Origin: JAPOUP01 sp965201085
GTDB taxonomy: Bacteria > Pseudomonadota > Alphaproteobacteria > Rhodobacterales > Rhodobacteraceae
Direction: 5' to 3'
Assembly (NCBI GenBank): GCA_965201085.1
Contig: CBDAVS010000025.1
Location: 1-64,000 of the forward strand
Length of the DNA stretch: 64,000 nt
How positions within the stretch are numbered: the first letter of the stretch is position 1; every line of letters starts with the position of its first letter. Of the stretch, positions 56,143-64,000 are shown piece after piece. The translations under genes were made by a program, and so were the position numbers. The notes below the pieces were generated by a model. It searched no databases. It worked only from the letters and a program-made list of their open reading frames with translations, and was not told the DNA's origin.

Positions 56143-56889
56143 CTATCCGGCCTTTCGTACCCGCCTATCCATGTGTGCCGGTTCGGCAACTGGAACGACG
56201 GTGCCGTTGGGATAGACGAGACCCGCCGAGATCACCAGCTTCGCCGCATCCTCGACGGACATCTGAAGTTCGATAATGTCGCTTCTCGGAACAAAGAGCA
56301 GGAATCCGGAGGTGGGATTGGGTGTCGTCGGCAGAAAGACCGAGACAAGAGGATCCTCACGCGGGATGCCTTTCTGGATCTCTCCCTTGGCCGAGGTGGA
56401 CACGAACGCGATCGCCCATATACCTTTGCGCGGATATTCGACGAGACAGGCTTTGTTAAAGCTTGTCTCATGTTGGGCGAACACCGTTTCCGCGATCTGT
56501 TTCAGTCCGTTATAGATCGACCTTACGACGGGCATCCTGTCGACGACACTTTCGCCCCATGTGATCAGCGATCGCCCGATAAGGCCTTTGGCGATCCATC
56601 CGACGATGACCGTGAATATGAGGAACACGATGACACCGAGTCCGCGGACGTTGATATTCCATTCGATGCCGAACAGGGTCTGGAGTATCTGTTCCGGTTT
56701 ATAGGCGTCCGGGACGAACGGGAGAACGAAGCCGTCGATCCATCCGATCACCGTCCAGATCAACCACAGGGTCAGCCCGATAGGCGCGATGACGATAAGC
56801 CCCGTCAGAAAGCTGTTTCGCAGTCCCGAAAATCGGGACGCTATCGGCTTCTGGAACTCCGGCTCGGTCGGGTCGGGTTTCACGGTCAT
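56143..56889 (-). CDS. DUF502-family membrane protein
   Basis: From ATG 56889 (MTVKPDPTEPEFQKP) the 248-residue product has two transmembrane helices (SFLTGLIVIAPIGLTLWLIW and GLGVIVFLIFTVIVGWIAKG) and conserved DUF502 blocks: PVVRSIYNGLKQI, CLVEYPRKGIWAIAFVS, VSVFLPTTPNPTSGFLLFVP. The upstream extension to 57018 lacks such features, so the shorter start is preferred. The family is widespread; a role in membrane homeostasis is suspected but unproven. It is convergent with bdhA. Confidence 0.85.
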   Translation of the reverse strand: MTVKPDPTEPEFQKPIASRFSGLRNSFLTGLIVIAPIGLTLWLIWTVIGWIDGFVLPFVPDAYKPEQILQTLFGIEWNINVRGLGVIVFLIFTVIVGWIAKGLIGRSLITWGESVVDRMPVVRSIYNGLKQIAETVFAQHETSFNKACLVEYPRKGIWAIAFVSTSAKGEIQKGIPREDPLVSVFLPTTPNPTSGFLLFVPRSDIIELQMSVEDAAKLVISAGLVYPNGTVVPVAEPAHMDRRVRKAG

Positions 56890-57138
56890 CTCGGCTGCGT
56901 GGAAAGGATAGGCAACGTTTCCAGATAGCGACCGCTGGCGCAAATCACAATGTGGAATATGGTGACTGAGGTATACGAAGATGATCGGTGTCGATGATGC
57001 CTTTTCATGAACTGTCAATTCGGACGCTGTTCCATCCGCGCTGCGGTATGGTGGAGTGGTTGGCTTCCGGACGTGAAGGACGACCGCCTTGACCGTTGGT
57101 CCGCGCTCCCGTCCCGCCTTGGCTATATCGGAGCTGGG

Positions 57139-58053
57139 CTAAACGGGAAGCCTGTGCAGTTCATTTGCGACCTTGGCGGCGAATTTGGCGTTGCTGCGAA
57201 GCAAGGCGATATTCGCGGCCAGCGATCGACCTGACGTCAATTCAAGGATCCGGTTCAGGAGAAACGGTGTGACCTCTTTACCCACTATACCCTGGCGGGA
57301 GGCATCCGCAAGCGCGGCCTCGATGGCAACCTGCATTTCAGGGTAGGGGATCTCGTCTTCAGCGGGGATCGGATTGGCGATGAGCTGACCGCCCGAAAGC
57401 CCCAGTTCGCTGCGCGTGCGGTGGATGAGAGCGATTTCCGCCGGTTCGTCAACGCGAAGCGGAGCCTTCAGACCGGAACTCCTCGACCAGAAGGCGGGAA
57501 ACAAATCCTGTTCCACGGTGATTACAGGAACGCCCATGGTTTCAAGAACTTCGAGGGTCTTTCTCAGGTCAAGGATCGCTTTCGCACCCGAGGCGACAAC
57601 CGAGACCGGGGTCAACGCCAGCTCGTGCAGATCGGCGGAAATATCGAAGCTCGACTCAGCGCCCCGATGAACGCCACCAATGCCTCCCGTCGCGAAAATC
57701 TCGATTCCGGTTCGATGGGCGCAGATCATGGTGCCCGCCACCGTCGTGGCGCCCGTCTTCCCCTGGGCGACCGCCATTGGTAGGTCGGCGCGGGACAGTT
57801 TCATCACGTCGGATCCCCGTGCGAGGAACTCGATTTGGTCACCTGAAAGTCCGATATGGATTGAACCTTCGAGGACGGCGATCGTGGCTGGAACCACGCC
57901 ATGGTCCCGCAGGTCACATTCAAGCCGAAGCGCGGTCTCCGCATTGAGCGGGTAGGGCAGTCCATGGGAAATGACGGTTGATTCGAGCGCAACGATCGGT
58001 GCGCCGGATTTCCGGGCCGTAGCGACCTCTTCAGAGAAGACGAGCGGATTCAT
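57139..58053 (-). CDS. psuG: Pseudouridine-5'-phosphate glycosidase
   Basis: The 304-residue enzyme splits pseudouridine 5'-phosphate into uracil and ribose 5-phosphate. Family motifs: PIVALESTVISHGLPYP near the N-terminus, TIAVLEGSIHIGL, KLSRADLPMAVAQGKTGATT (catalytic Lys), FATGGIGGVHRGAE and GQLIANPIP. Length is normal. It overlaps the upstream kinase gene by four bases, giving the usual kinase-glycosidase pair for pseudouridine catabolism. Confidence 0.92.
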   Translation of the reverse strand: MNPLVFSEEVATARKSGAPIVALESTVISHGLPYPLNAETALRLECDLRDHGVVPATIAVLEGSIHIGLSGDQIEFLARGSDVMKLSRADLPMAVAQGKTGATTVAGTMICAHRTGIEIFATGGIGGVHRGAESSFDISADLHELALTPVSVVASGAKAILDLRKTLEVLETMGVPVITVEQDLFPAFWSRSSGLKAPLRVDEPAEIALIHRTRSELGLSGGQLIANPIPAEDEIPYPEMQVAIEAALADASRQGIVGKEVTPFLLNRILELTSGRSLAANIALLRSNAKFAAKVANELHRLPV

Positions 58054-58949
58054 GGAGGCGCTGCCTGCGAGACATGAGCGGCCGCTGCCTGCAGAGCGGC
58101 ATTAAGTGCCGCCGACAGGTCCAGGCCTTCCATCTCAGCCGCGATATGAGCGGCCACGAACGAGTCACCGGCACCTGAAGCACGCACGGACGTTACCGGT
58201 GGCGGAGGCGCGATAACAGTTCCGTCGCGACCGGAATCGGTGACGGGTCCCGCACCATCCGTGATGAGAACACGCGAAGCGCCAAGGTCCCGCATCGCCG
58301 AAGCCGCGTGGTGAGATGAGTTGAAATGACGGCCACATAGTGCGCTCGCTTCTGTGAGATAGGTGTAGATCGTAGCGCTCGGGGTAGCGAAAAATGGCAG
58401 CAGTCGTTTTGCCTTTTCCGGACTTGCGGATACGACCCGCAGATCGTTGGCGGAACAGGCGGGATCCGTGGCAAGACGCACCAGCACCGCTTCCGGCAGG
58501 TTGCCGTCAACCAATATGGTTCCGGAATGGGGCGTGTCAGATCCGCCTATCGCACCGTCGAGTAATGGATTTAGGAGTCCGTCGCCGACGGCCTCCAGAG
58601 AGCGCGTATCGGCGATGGTTGCGACCATCCCTTCGCTATCCTCAACAATCAGACATCTGTCTGTGGGTAAACACTCAGGGATATGAACATAATCCGTCAG
58701 GAGTCCTGTGTTTCGGCACAGTTCGAGCAGTTCGGCACCTTCGGCATCGTGCCCGATGGCGGCAAGTAGAGCGGGTCGTAGGCCATGGCGGGTGAGCTCC
58801 GTCGCGATGTTCAGGGCGACGCCACCCGGTCTTCGCGCGATTGTTCCGGCAACGTCCGATCCCGGATGCATTCGGCGGGTTGATCTGCCAATGATATCCC
58901 AGTGAGCCGCTCCGATACAGAGAATGTCTGGAAAGGTGCCGTCCTGCAT
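58050..58949 (-). CDS. psuK: PfkB-family kinase, probable pseudouridine kinase
   Basis: From ATG 58949 (MQDGTFPDILCIGAAHWDII) the 299-residue protein shows the ribokinase fold motifs: RRPGGVALNIATELTRHG near residue 40 and RASGAGDSFVAAHIAAEM near 250 (anion hole and catalytic Asp). Coupling to psuG identifies the substrate as pseudouridine by inference. The upstream in-frame residues to 59054 look non-conserved. It is divergent from rpsB. Confidence 0.85.
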   Translation of the reverse strand: MQDGTFPDILCIGAAHWDIIGRSTRRMHPGSDVAGTIARRPGGVALNIATELTRHGLRPALLAAIGHDAEGAELLELCRNTGLLTDYVHIPECLPTDRCLIVEDSEGMVATIADTRSLEAVGDGLLNPLLDGAIGGSDTPHSGTILVDGNLPEAVLVRLATDPACSANDLRVVSASPEKAKRLLPFFATPSATIYTYLTEASALCGRHFNSSHHAASAMRDLGASRVLITDGAGPVTDSGRDGTVIAPPPPVTSVRASGAGDSFVAAHIAAEMEGLDLSAALNAALQAAAAHVSQAAPP

Positions 58950-59211
58950 GGTTCCATTTGACAGGTCTTGGAGATTTCGGCAAGCGTTCCTCGCTTTTCG
59001 AAGCGGTTGGAGCCCGTTCCAAGAAATAAACCGGAAAGTGTCGCAGACAGCCAATGGAATCTCCTTGCAGGGGCTGTCGGCATAGGGTAACGAAGCCGCA
59101 GTTCGCAGGCGGGACTTGGGTTCTGCGGGGAGAAATCCCGTATGGATCCGCCGGTTGGGCGTTAGTCTGAAACGGTTCCGCCGAGGTTTGAAACCGGAAA
59201 GGAAACACGGA

Positions 59212-60066
59212 ATGGCTCTGCCGGAGTTCTCATTACGCCAGCTATTGGAGGCTGGCGTTCATTTTGGCCATCAGACACAGCGTTGGAATCCCAAGATGAG
59301 CGAATTCATCTATGGGGAACGAAACGGGATTCATATCATTGACCTGACCCAGACAGTTCCGATGCTTGATGCCGCGCTTCAGGCGGTTCGTGAGGTTATC
59401 GCCAAAGGCGGTTCACTGCTTTTCGTCGGAACGAAACGTCAGGCGCAGCAAGCCATCGCCGATGCCGCCGAACGATGTGCCCAATACCATATGAACCACC
59501 GTTGGCTGGGTGGCACCCTGACGAACTGGAAGACGGTATCCCAGTCGATCGACCGACTGAAGGCTCTTGACGAGCAGATGGCGGAAGGATCCGAAGGCTT
59601 GACGAAGAGGGAACGTCTGTCGATCGAGCGTGAGCGCAACAAGCTTCACGCTTCGCTTTGCGGCATCCGGGAGATGGGTGGCCTTCCGGACATGCTATTC
59701 GTGATCGACGTCAACAAGGAAGACCTCGCGGTCGCGGAAGCGAAAAAGCTTGGCATAACGGTTGTCGCCGTTATCGATACAAATTGCTCTCCGGATGGGA
59801 TCGATTACATCATTCCCGGCAATGATGACGCTTCACGGGCGATTTCGCTATATTGCGACCTTGTCGCCCGCGCCGTGCTTGACGGGATGAGCGCACAGTT
59901 CACCGCCGCGGGAATCGATATCGGTGAAGCGGAGGAAGCACCTGATGTAGAGGAAATTTCCGAAGTTTCCACAGAAGAGACCGGGGCAGGGGAAGAGTCC
60001 GGGTCCGGAGCGGATGCTGAAGCCGAACCTGCGGCGGAGGACGCCACCCCGCCCGCATCTGGCTGA
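59212..60066 (+). CDS. rpsB: 30S ribosomal protein S2
   Basis: ATG 59212 with GGAAAGGA upstream begins MALPEFSLRQLLEAGVHFGH, followed by RWNPKMSEFIYGERNGIHII and HRWLGGTLTNWKTVSQSI, all diagnostic of S2. The 284-residue product carries an acidic, Ala/Glu-rich C-terminal extension (from about residue 235) common in alphaproteobacteria. tsf follows 114 bp downstream, the conserved rpsB-tsf order. A short hairpin (CTGGG/CCCAG) in the gap may separate the expression of the two genes. Confidence 0.97.
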   Translation: MALPEFSLRQLLEAGVHFGHQTQRWNPKMSEFIYGERNGIHIIDLTQTVPMLDAALQAVREVIAKGGSLLFVGTKRQAQQAIADAAERCAQYHMNHRWLGGTLTNWKTVSQSIDRLKALDEQMAEGSEGLTKRERLSIERERNKLHASLCGIREMGGLPDMLFVIDVNKEDLAVAEAKKLGITVVAVIDTNCSPDGIDYIIPGNDDASRAISLYCDLVARAVLDGMSAQFTAAGIDIGEAEEAPDVEEISEVSTEETGAGEESGSGADAEAEPAAEDATPPASG

Positions 60067-60180
60067 GGACCGAAACGTTTATGGATATGCTACGGTCTGG
60101 GTAGTGACAGCCCAGCCCAACATGACACTCGGGCGGATTTCACCGCCGCGAAAACACCGAAGGATTAAGGAGAGCCTGTG

Positions 60181-61062
60181 ATGGCGATCACCGCTGCATT
60201 GGTAAAGCAACTGCGCGACAAGACCGGCGCGGGAATGATGGACGCGAAACGAGCGCTGACGGAGACGGACGGCGATATGGATGGCGCGACCGACTGGCTG
60301 CGCACCAAGGGGTTGGCCAAGGCCGCGAAGAAGTCCGGACGCACCGCCGCCGAAGGCCTTGTCGCGGTCAAGGTCGAAGGAGGTAGAGGAGTTGTCGTAG
60401 AGATAAACTCTGAAACAGATTTCGTCGCGAAGAACGCCGATTTTCAGGAGATGGTCGGTGAGATCGCCGCCGTCGCCTTAAGTGTCGATGACATCGACGC
60501 TCTATCCTCGGCCGATCTGGGTGGAAAGTCGGTGGCGGATACCGTAACCGACAGGATTGCGACGATCGGCGAAAACCTGAATCTGCGTCGGATGGCGTCG
60601 ATCGAAGGCGAGTCGGTCGCTTCCTATATCCACAACGCCACCGCACCGGGCATGGGTCGGATCGGTGTGTTGGTGGCGATCGACGGTCCCTATAGCGATA
60701 TCGGTGAGCGGGTCGCCATGCATATCGCCGCGACCAGCCCGCAGGCATTGGACGAGAGCGATCTCGACCCCGCGTTTGTCGCAAAGGAGAAAAAGGTTCA
60801 GATCGACATCGCACGGGAGTCCGGAAAGCCCGAAGGCGTCATCGAGAAGATGATTGTCGGTCGGATGAAGAAATGGAAGGCGGAAGTGACGCTGCTGAAC
60901 CAGGCGTTTGTCATGAATCCAGACATCACCGTCGGAGCGGCTGTCCGGGAGGCTGGCGCAGAAATTACCGGATTTTTGCGCCTGGAAGTCGGTGAGGGCA
61001 TTGAAAAAGCGGTTGAGGACTTCGCGGCGGAGGTCGCCAAGGCACTGGATAGCGATCATTGA
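60181..61062 (+). CDS. tsf: Elongation factor Ts
   Basis: The 293-residue guanine exchange factor for EF-Tu starts MAITAALVKQLRDKTGAGMM with the DAKRALTETDGDMD block, then GLVAVKVEGGRGVVVEINSE and TDFVAKNADFQ, the EF-Tu-contacting motif. A GTG at 60178 directly before the ATG is an alternative start. AAGGAGAG lies upstream. It is the second gene of the rpsB-tsf unit. Confidence 0.97.
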   Translation: MAITAALVKQLRDKTGAGMMDAKRALTETDGDMDGATDWLRTKGLAKAAKKSGRTAAEGLVAVKVEGGRGVVVEINSETDFVAKNADFQEMVGEIAAVALSVDDIDALSSADLGGKSVADTVTDRIATIGENLNLRRMASIEGESVASYIHNATAPGMGRIGVLVAIDGPYSDIGERVAMHIAATSPQALDESDLDPAFVAKEKKVQIDIARESGKPEGVIEKMIVGRMKKWKAEVTLLNQAFVMNPDITVGAAVREAGAEITGFLRLEVGEGIEKAVEDFAAEVAKALDSDH

Positions 61063-61153
61063 TCCACACTTTACCGGCCTGACCTGAGCCTTGTGACGTT
61101 GGCGGTTGAGCAGTCGAGACGCGAGGGGCTGCACCCTTGGAGGAAACGGGGAG

Positions 61154-61567
61154 GTGACTGCTCTTCCTGACCGGAAGACCGTTTTCGGGCAGTTCGTCTC
61201 CAACTATTCGAGGTTCCGTCCGCATTATCCGGACGCGCTGTTTGAATGGCCGGAAGAGATCACGCCGGACACCGAGCTGGCTGCGGATATCGCAACGGGT
61301 ACGGGGCAGGCGGCTTCGGCATTGTCCCGAGTTTTCGACCGGGTTGTCGCGACCGATGTCAGCGCTGAGCAGATCAGGAGCGCGATCTCCGCGCCGAATG
61401 TTGAGCATTCCGTCGCGGAAGCCGGGTACATCCCGGTCGGGTATCATGTGCTGGACGCGATAACGGTGGCGCAGGCACTGCAGTGGTTTGCCGGCTCCGC
61501 TTTCTGGTCTGGGGCCAGACGGACGCTCAGGCCGGACGGTGTGCTTTGCTGCTTCGGCTATAGCTGA
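61154..61567 (+). pseudogene. Class I SAM-dependent methyltransferase, C-terminally truncated
   Basis: From GTG 61154 (GGAGG ten bases upstream) the product starts MTALPDRKTVFGQFVSNYSR, then RPHYPDALFEW, AADIATGTGQAASAL (motif I, with Ala for one Gly), VVATDVSAEQI and LRPDGVLCCFGYS, where a TGA ends it at 137 residues. Relatives have about 240-260 residues. The codons after the stop (LTGTELDETLVRRHRKLVQ) look like a continuation. The remaining part is lost in the 373-bp AT-rich stretch before the IS element at 61941. Confidence 0.65.
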
Positions 61568-61940
61568 CCGCTCACCGGGACGGAATTGGATGAGACGCTC
61601 GTCCGACGGCATAGAAAACTTGTCCAGGGTCGATCGATTGCACCATGTCTTGATAGAAACCGACGAACGCTTCGCCATTGAAGATGTTGTTAAAGTGAGG
61701 ATGCCGCTGACCGTGTTGGCCGGTACTAATCGATGACAGGGCCTTATGCTGGAGAATGCGCAGCATCCCATGCGGAGCTTCACCGCGTATCCAAAGCAGA
61801 CATTTGGCAGAAGGTTTCTGGGTTAGGATTATATATATGGCCAAATAACAGATGATTACACGTAATATCTCATATCGGTTGTAAAGGTTCATTTAACATA
61901 ATATGTATTATGCGAATCATCCTTGTGGCCGCAAAGCGAT
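61568..61940. other. AT-rich intergenic stretch with no recognised gene
   Basis: A 106-codon minus-strand frame (61572-61892) shows no recognised domain. The first 60 bp may be the remains of the truncated methyltransferase. The AT-rich 61820-61920 segment adjoins the IS left end. Confidence 0.4.
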
Positions 61941-63721
61941 AATGTCACCCCGGAACACAGCAGAAGTGCCACTCTCCTCGCAAAACGATGTGAGGATGAG
62001 CGGACATGGGATGGGTGATGATGAGCGAGCGCGAGTTGAGCCGCGTTGAAGTGCCTGCGCAGGTCGATGACGGCCGGCTGAGTGTCGACAGCGCGGCGAA
62101 CATGCTGGACTGGCACGGCGGCAGGTTTTCAGGCTGTTGAAGCGATACCGCCGGGATGGCGCGTCGGCGATCCGCCACAGGTCGCGCGGACGTGCGCCGA
62201 ACAATCAGTTTCACGCGGCCAGACGTGACTGTGCTCCGACCCTCATCAGGGAACGGTGTCCAGACATTGGGCCGACCTTGGCAGCTGGGATGCTGGCTGA
62301 ACATCACGGGTCCAAAGTCTCGGGCGGGACGGTGCGCGAGTGGATGGTGGAAGACGGCATCCGGCTGTCGCGCGGGCGGCGACGCCAGCCTCACCAACCA
62401 CGCCCGCGCCGGGAATGCTCCGGCGAGCTGATCCAGATCGACGGCTCGGACCATCGCTGGTCCGAGGATCGCGCCCCTCCCTGCGCCTTGCCCGTCTTCA
62501 TCGATGACGCGGCCGGTACGTTGATGGAGCCGCGGTTTGTGAAGTCCGGGAGCACGTTCAGCCATTTCGAGGCACTGGAAGGCCATCCGCTGAAGCATGG
62601 CCGACCGGTCGCCTTCCATTCTGACAGACACACGGTGTTTCGGGTGGCCGGGGACGACGCCGGAGGCGGCGCGCGGATCACGCGGTCCGGCCGCGCGTCG
62701 AGCGGGCTGGACATCGGGATTCCCCGCGCCGGTCCGAGCCAGGCCAAGGGGCGCGTTGAACGCGCCAACCGGACGCTGCGGGACCGTCCGGTCAGGGAGC
62801 CGCGGCTTGCCGGCATCCCGGACATGGAGGCCGGAAACGCCGATTCGCGATGTTTCAGGGACCGCCACAACGCCAGGACCCCCGCCAAACCGGACAACCC
62901 GCACCGCGCGCCCGATGTCGGGCCGGATCGGCCGGCGGATGTCCTGTGCCGGCGCGGGAACCGGTATGTCGGCAAGCGGCTCACGTTTTCCCATGACCGC
63001 AGGCGCATCACGCCCGAAGGGAATGACGTCACGCGCGGCCCCGTCGGCAGATATGCTGACACCCACGCCTTCGTCGACGGCCGGTTCGAGGTGCGCCCCA
63101 GAAGCCGTTCCCCGCCCTGCGAAACCTTCGGCCTGGACCGGAGCGTCACACATGCGGCCATCACCGGGAACAGGCGCCTGAGCGCGGTTCCCGAGCACAT
63201 TGAAGAGATGCGGGATGCCGCGCCACCCAGGCCGAAGGTGCGAACCAGTTCAGGGAAGATGGGCTACAGACCAAACGGAAGGCGGCAAGGGCGACCGTCC
63301 GGGTCACGGGCCAGGAAGATCGCACACGCGGCGGAATGGGCCACCTCAGCATGCCGTGGCGGACAGACGCCTTATTTCGTTGTGCCGCCATCGTTTGATC
63401 ATGCCGAAAGTCTCCATGTCCTGACGCTCCGCCAAGCGCTCCAGTGCGGCGTCGATACCGTCCTCGGCAGGAAGATCATCAGTTCCAGAAGTACGACCGA
63501 TGGGCATGGCAGCCCTGATCCGGGGCTTGCCCGCGGCAAGCGTGTCACACATCGCCGGTTCAGGATCGCTGACACTACTGCCGTCCATGCTGTCCGGCCA
63601 GGTCGGGACCGCATTCCCCGCAGCGCCTTTCAGCCCTTCGATATGTGGGGTCTACGGGCGCAGAAGCCTCGCTCACGTTGCACTCAGGGTGACATTCCTG
63701 CTGTGCAGACCTGGTGACATT
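61941..63721 (+). mobile_element. ISNCY-family (IS1202-like) element
   Basis: The ends are related inverted repeats: left AATGTCACC at 61941 and right GGTGACATT ending 63721, both followed inwards by a CACAGCAG block. It contains one degenerate transposase on the plus strand. Its right end lies in the last codons of phoB. It is a different ISNCY subtype from the eight-copy element. Confidence 0.78.
62018..63400 (+). pseudogene. IS1202-type ISNCY transposase, frameshifted
   Basis: The start MMSERELSRVEVPAQVDDGR leads to a truncated frame ending near 62138 (TGA after FSGC); the rest continues in another frame as LKRYRRDGASAIRHRSRGR, TLAAGMLAEHHGSKVSGGT, GELIQIDGSDHRWSED (first Asp), VAFHSDRHTVFRV (second Asp) and SQAKGRVERANRTLRDR (Glu). 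Many Leu positions read Pro or Arg. The 3' boundary of coding is uncertain because the frame runs on to 63717 through non-conserved sequence. Confidence 0.75.
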
Positions 63722-64000
63722 TCTGAATGGTGTTTACAACCTAGGGCGTATCCAGCACCACGCACCGTGCGCACTGGATCGTCTCCGCCCGACTTGCACA
63801 ATGCCTTGCGTAGCCTTCCGACGTGAACGTCAACCGTTCGTGAGTCCACATAAACCTCCCGACCCCAAACATGGTCGAGCAACTGTTCCCGACTCCAGAC
63901 CCGGCCAGGTCGTTCCATTAGTGTCGAAAGAAGTCGAAATTCGGTCGGACCGAGCTTCAGAAACGTACCGGCACGCGACACTAGGTGGCTTTCCGGATCA
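63673..64000 (-). CDS. phoB: Phosphate regulon response regulator PhoB, C-terminal part
   Basis: The winged-helix DNA-binding domain reads LKLGPTEFRLLSTLMERPGR, VWSREQLLDHVWGREVYVDS and RTVDVHVGRLRKAL, very close to PhoB. The receiver domain lies beyond the window. The usual C-terminus after GAGYAL is extended by about 20 residues (GCKHHSEMSPGLHSRN and so on) because the IS1202-type element's end supplies the stop codon at 63673. PhoB activates phosphate-starvation genes; the added tail may or may not affect it. Confidence 0.85.
   Translation of the reverse strand, partial: DPESHLVSRAGTFLKLGPTEFRLLSTLMERPGRVWSREQLLDHVWGREVYVDSRTVDVHVGRLRKALCKSGGDDPVRTVRGAGYALGCKHHSEMSPGLHSRNVTLSAT

Noticed and set aside
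61945..63198. 417-codon minus-strand open frame across the IS1202-type element
   Set aside because: It is antisense to a transposase with clear family motifs and has no recognisable domains.

Overview
The window looks like the chromosome of an alphaproteobacterium, most likely Rhodobacterales or a relative. The single-copy backbone supports this: rpsB-tsf, psuG with a PfkB kinase, 3-hydroxybutyrate dehydrogenase, a complete liv transporter, modABC, an aquaporin-ArsC pair and the tail of phoB. The backbone has ordinary alphaproteobacterial base composition, whereas the insertion sequences are much richer in G+C. The placement is inferred from gene content, not from any search.

Layout. 1-1.7 kb: IS30 3' part and a solo IS30 end. 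1.8-4.2 kb: modABC. 4.4-5.8 kb: a decayed ISNCY-type element. 5.9-12.1 kb (minus): livK-livG-livF-livH-livM followed by a MobA-like nucleotidyltransferase. 12.4-51.6 kb: an accessory region packed with insertion sequences and mostly broken defence or restriction genes. 52-61.6 kb: backbone again (aquaporin, arsC, peptide-binding protein, bdhA, DUF502, psuG/psuK, rpsB, tsf). 61.9-63.7 kb: an IS1202-type ISNCY element whose right end lies in the 3' end of phoB.

The accessory region holds: (i) a SIR2-domain protein of about 1195 residues resembling defence-associated sirtuins, split by an IS1595-family transposon with a perfect 8-bp target duplication; (ii) that transposon's passenger, an intact DNA methyltransferase with a PD-(D/E)xK-like nuclease domain; (iii) a second, different IS1595-family transposon whose passenger is a methyltransferase-HNH gene, now broken, inserted in a miniature ISNCY derivative; (iv) a type ISP restriction-modification gene with two frameshifts, preceded by a stand-alone nuclease-domain paralogue with a K-to-R change at the catalytic position, and divergent from two tandem AAA ATPase genes; (v) a 1888-bp direct duplication of part of that locus 9.88 kb downstream; (vi) a TbpB-like surface lipoprotein gene with an 18-base poly-G tract; (vii) a C5 methyltransferase-GHKL (MORC-like) ATPase operon broken by three stop codons and an IS630 remnant.

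Overall this is a defence island in decay. Most chromosomal restriction or defence genes are disrupted, while one transposon-borne methyltransferase-nuclease and the two AAA ATPases remain open. No tRNA, rRNA or CRISPR array was recognised.
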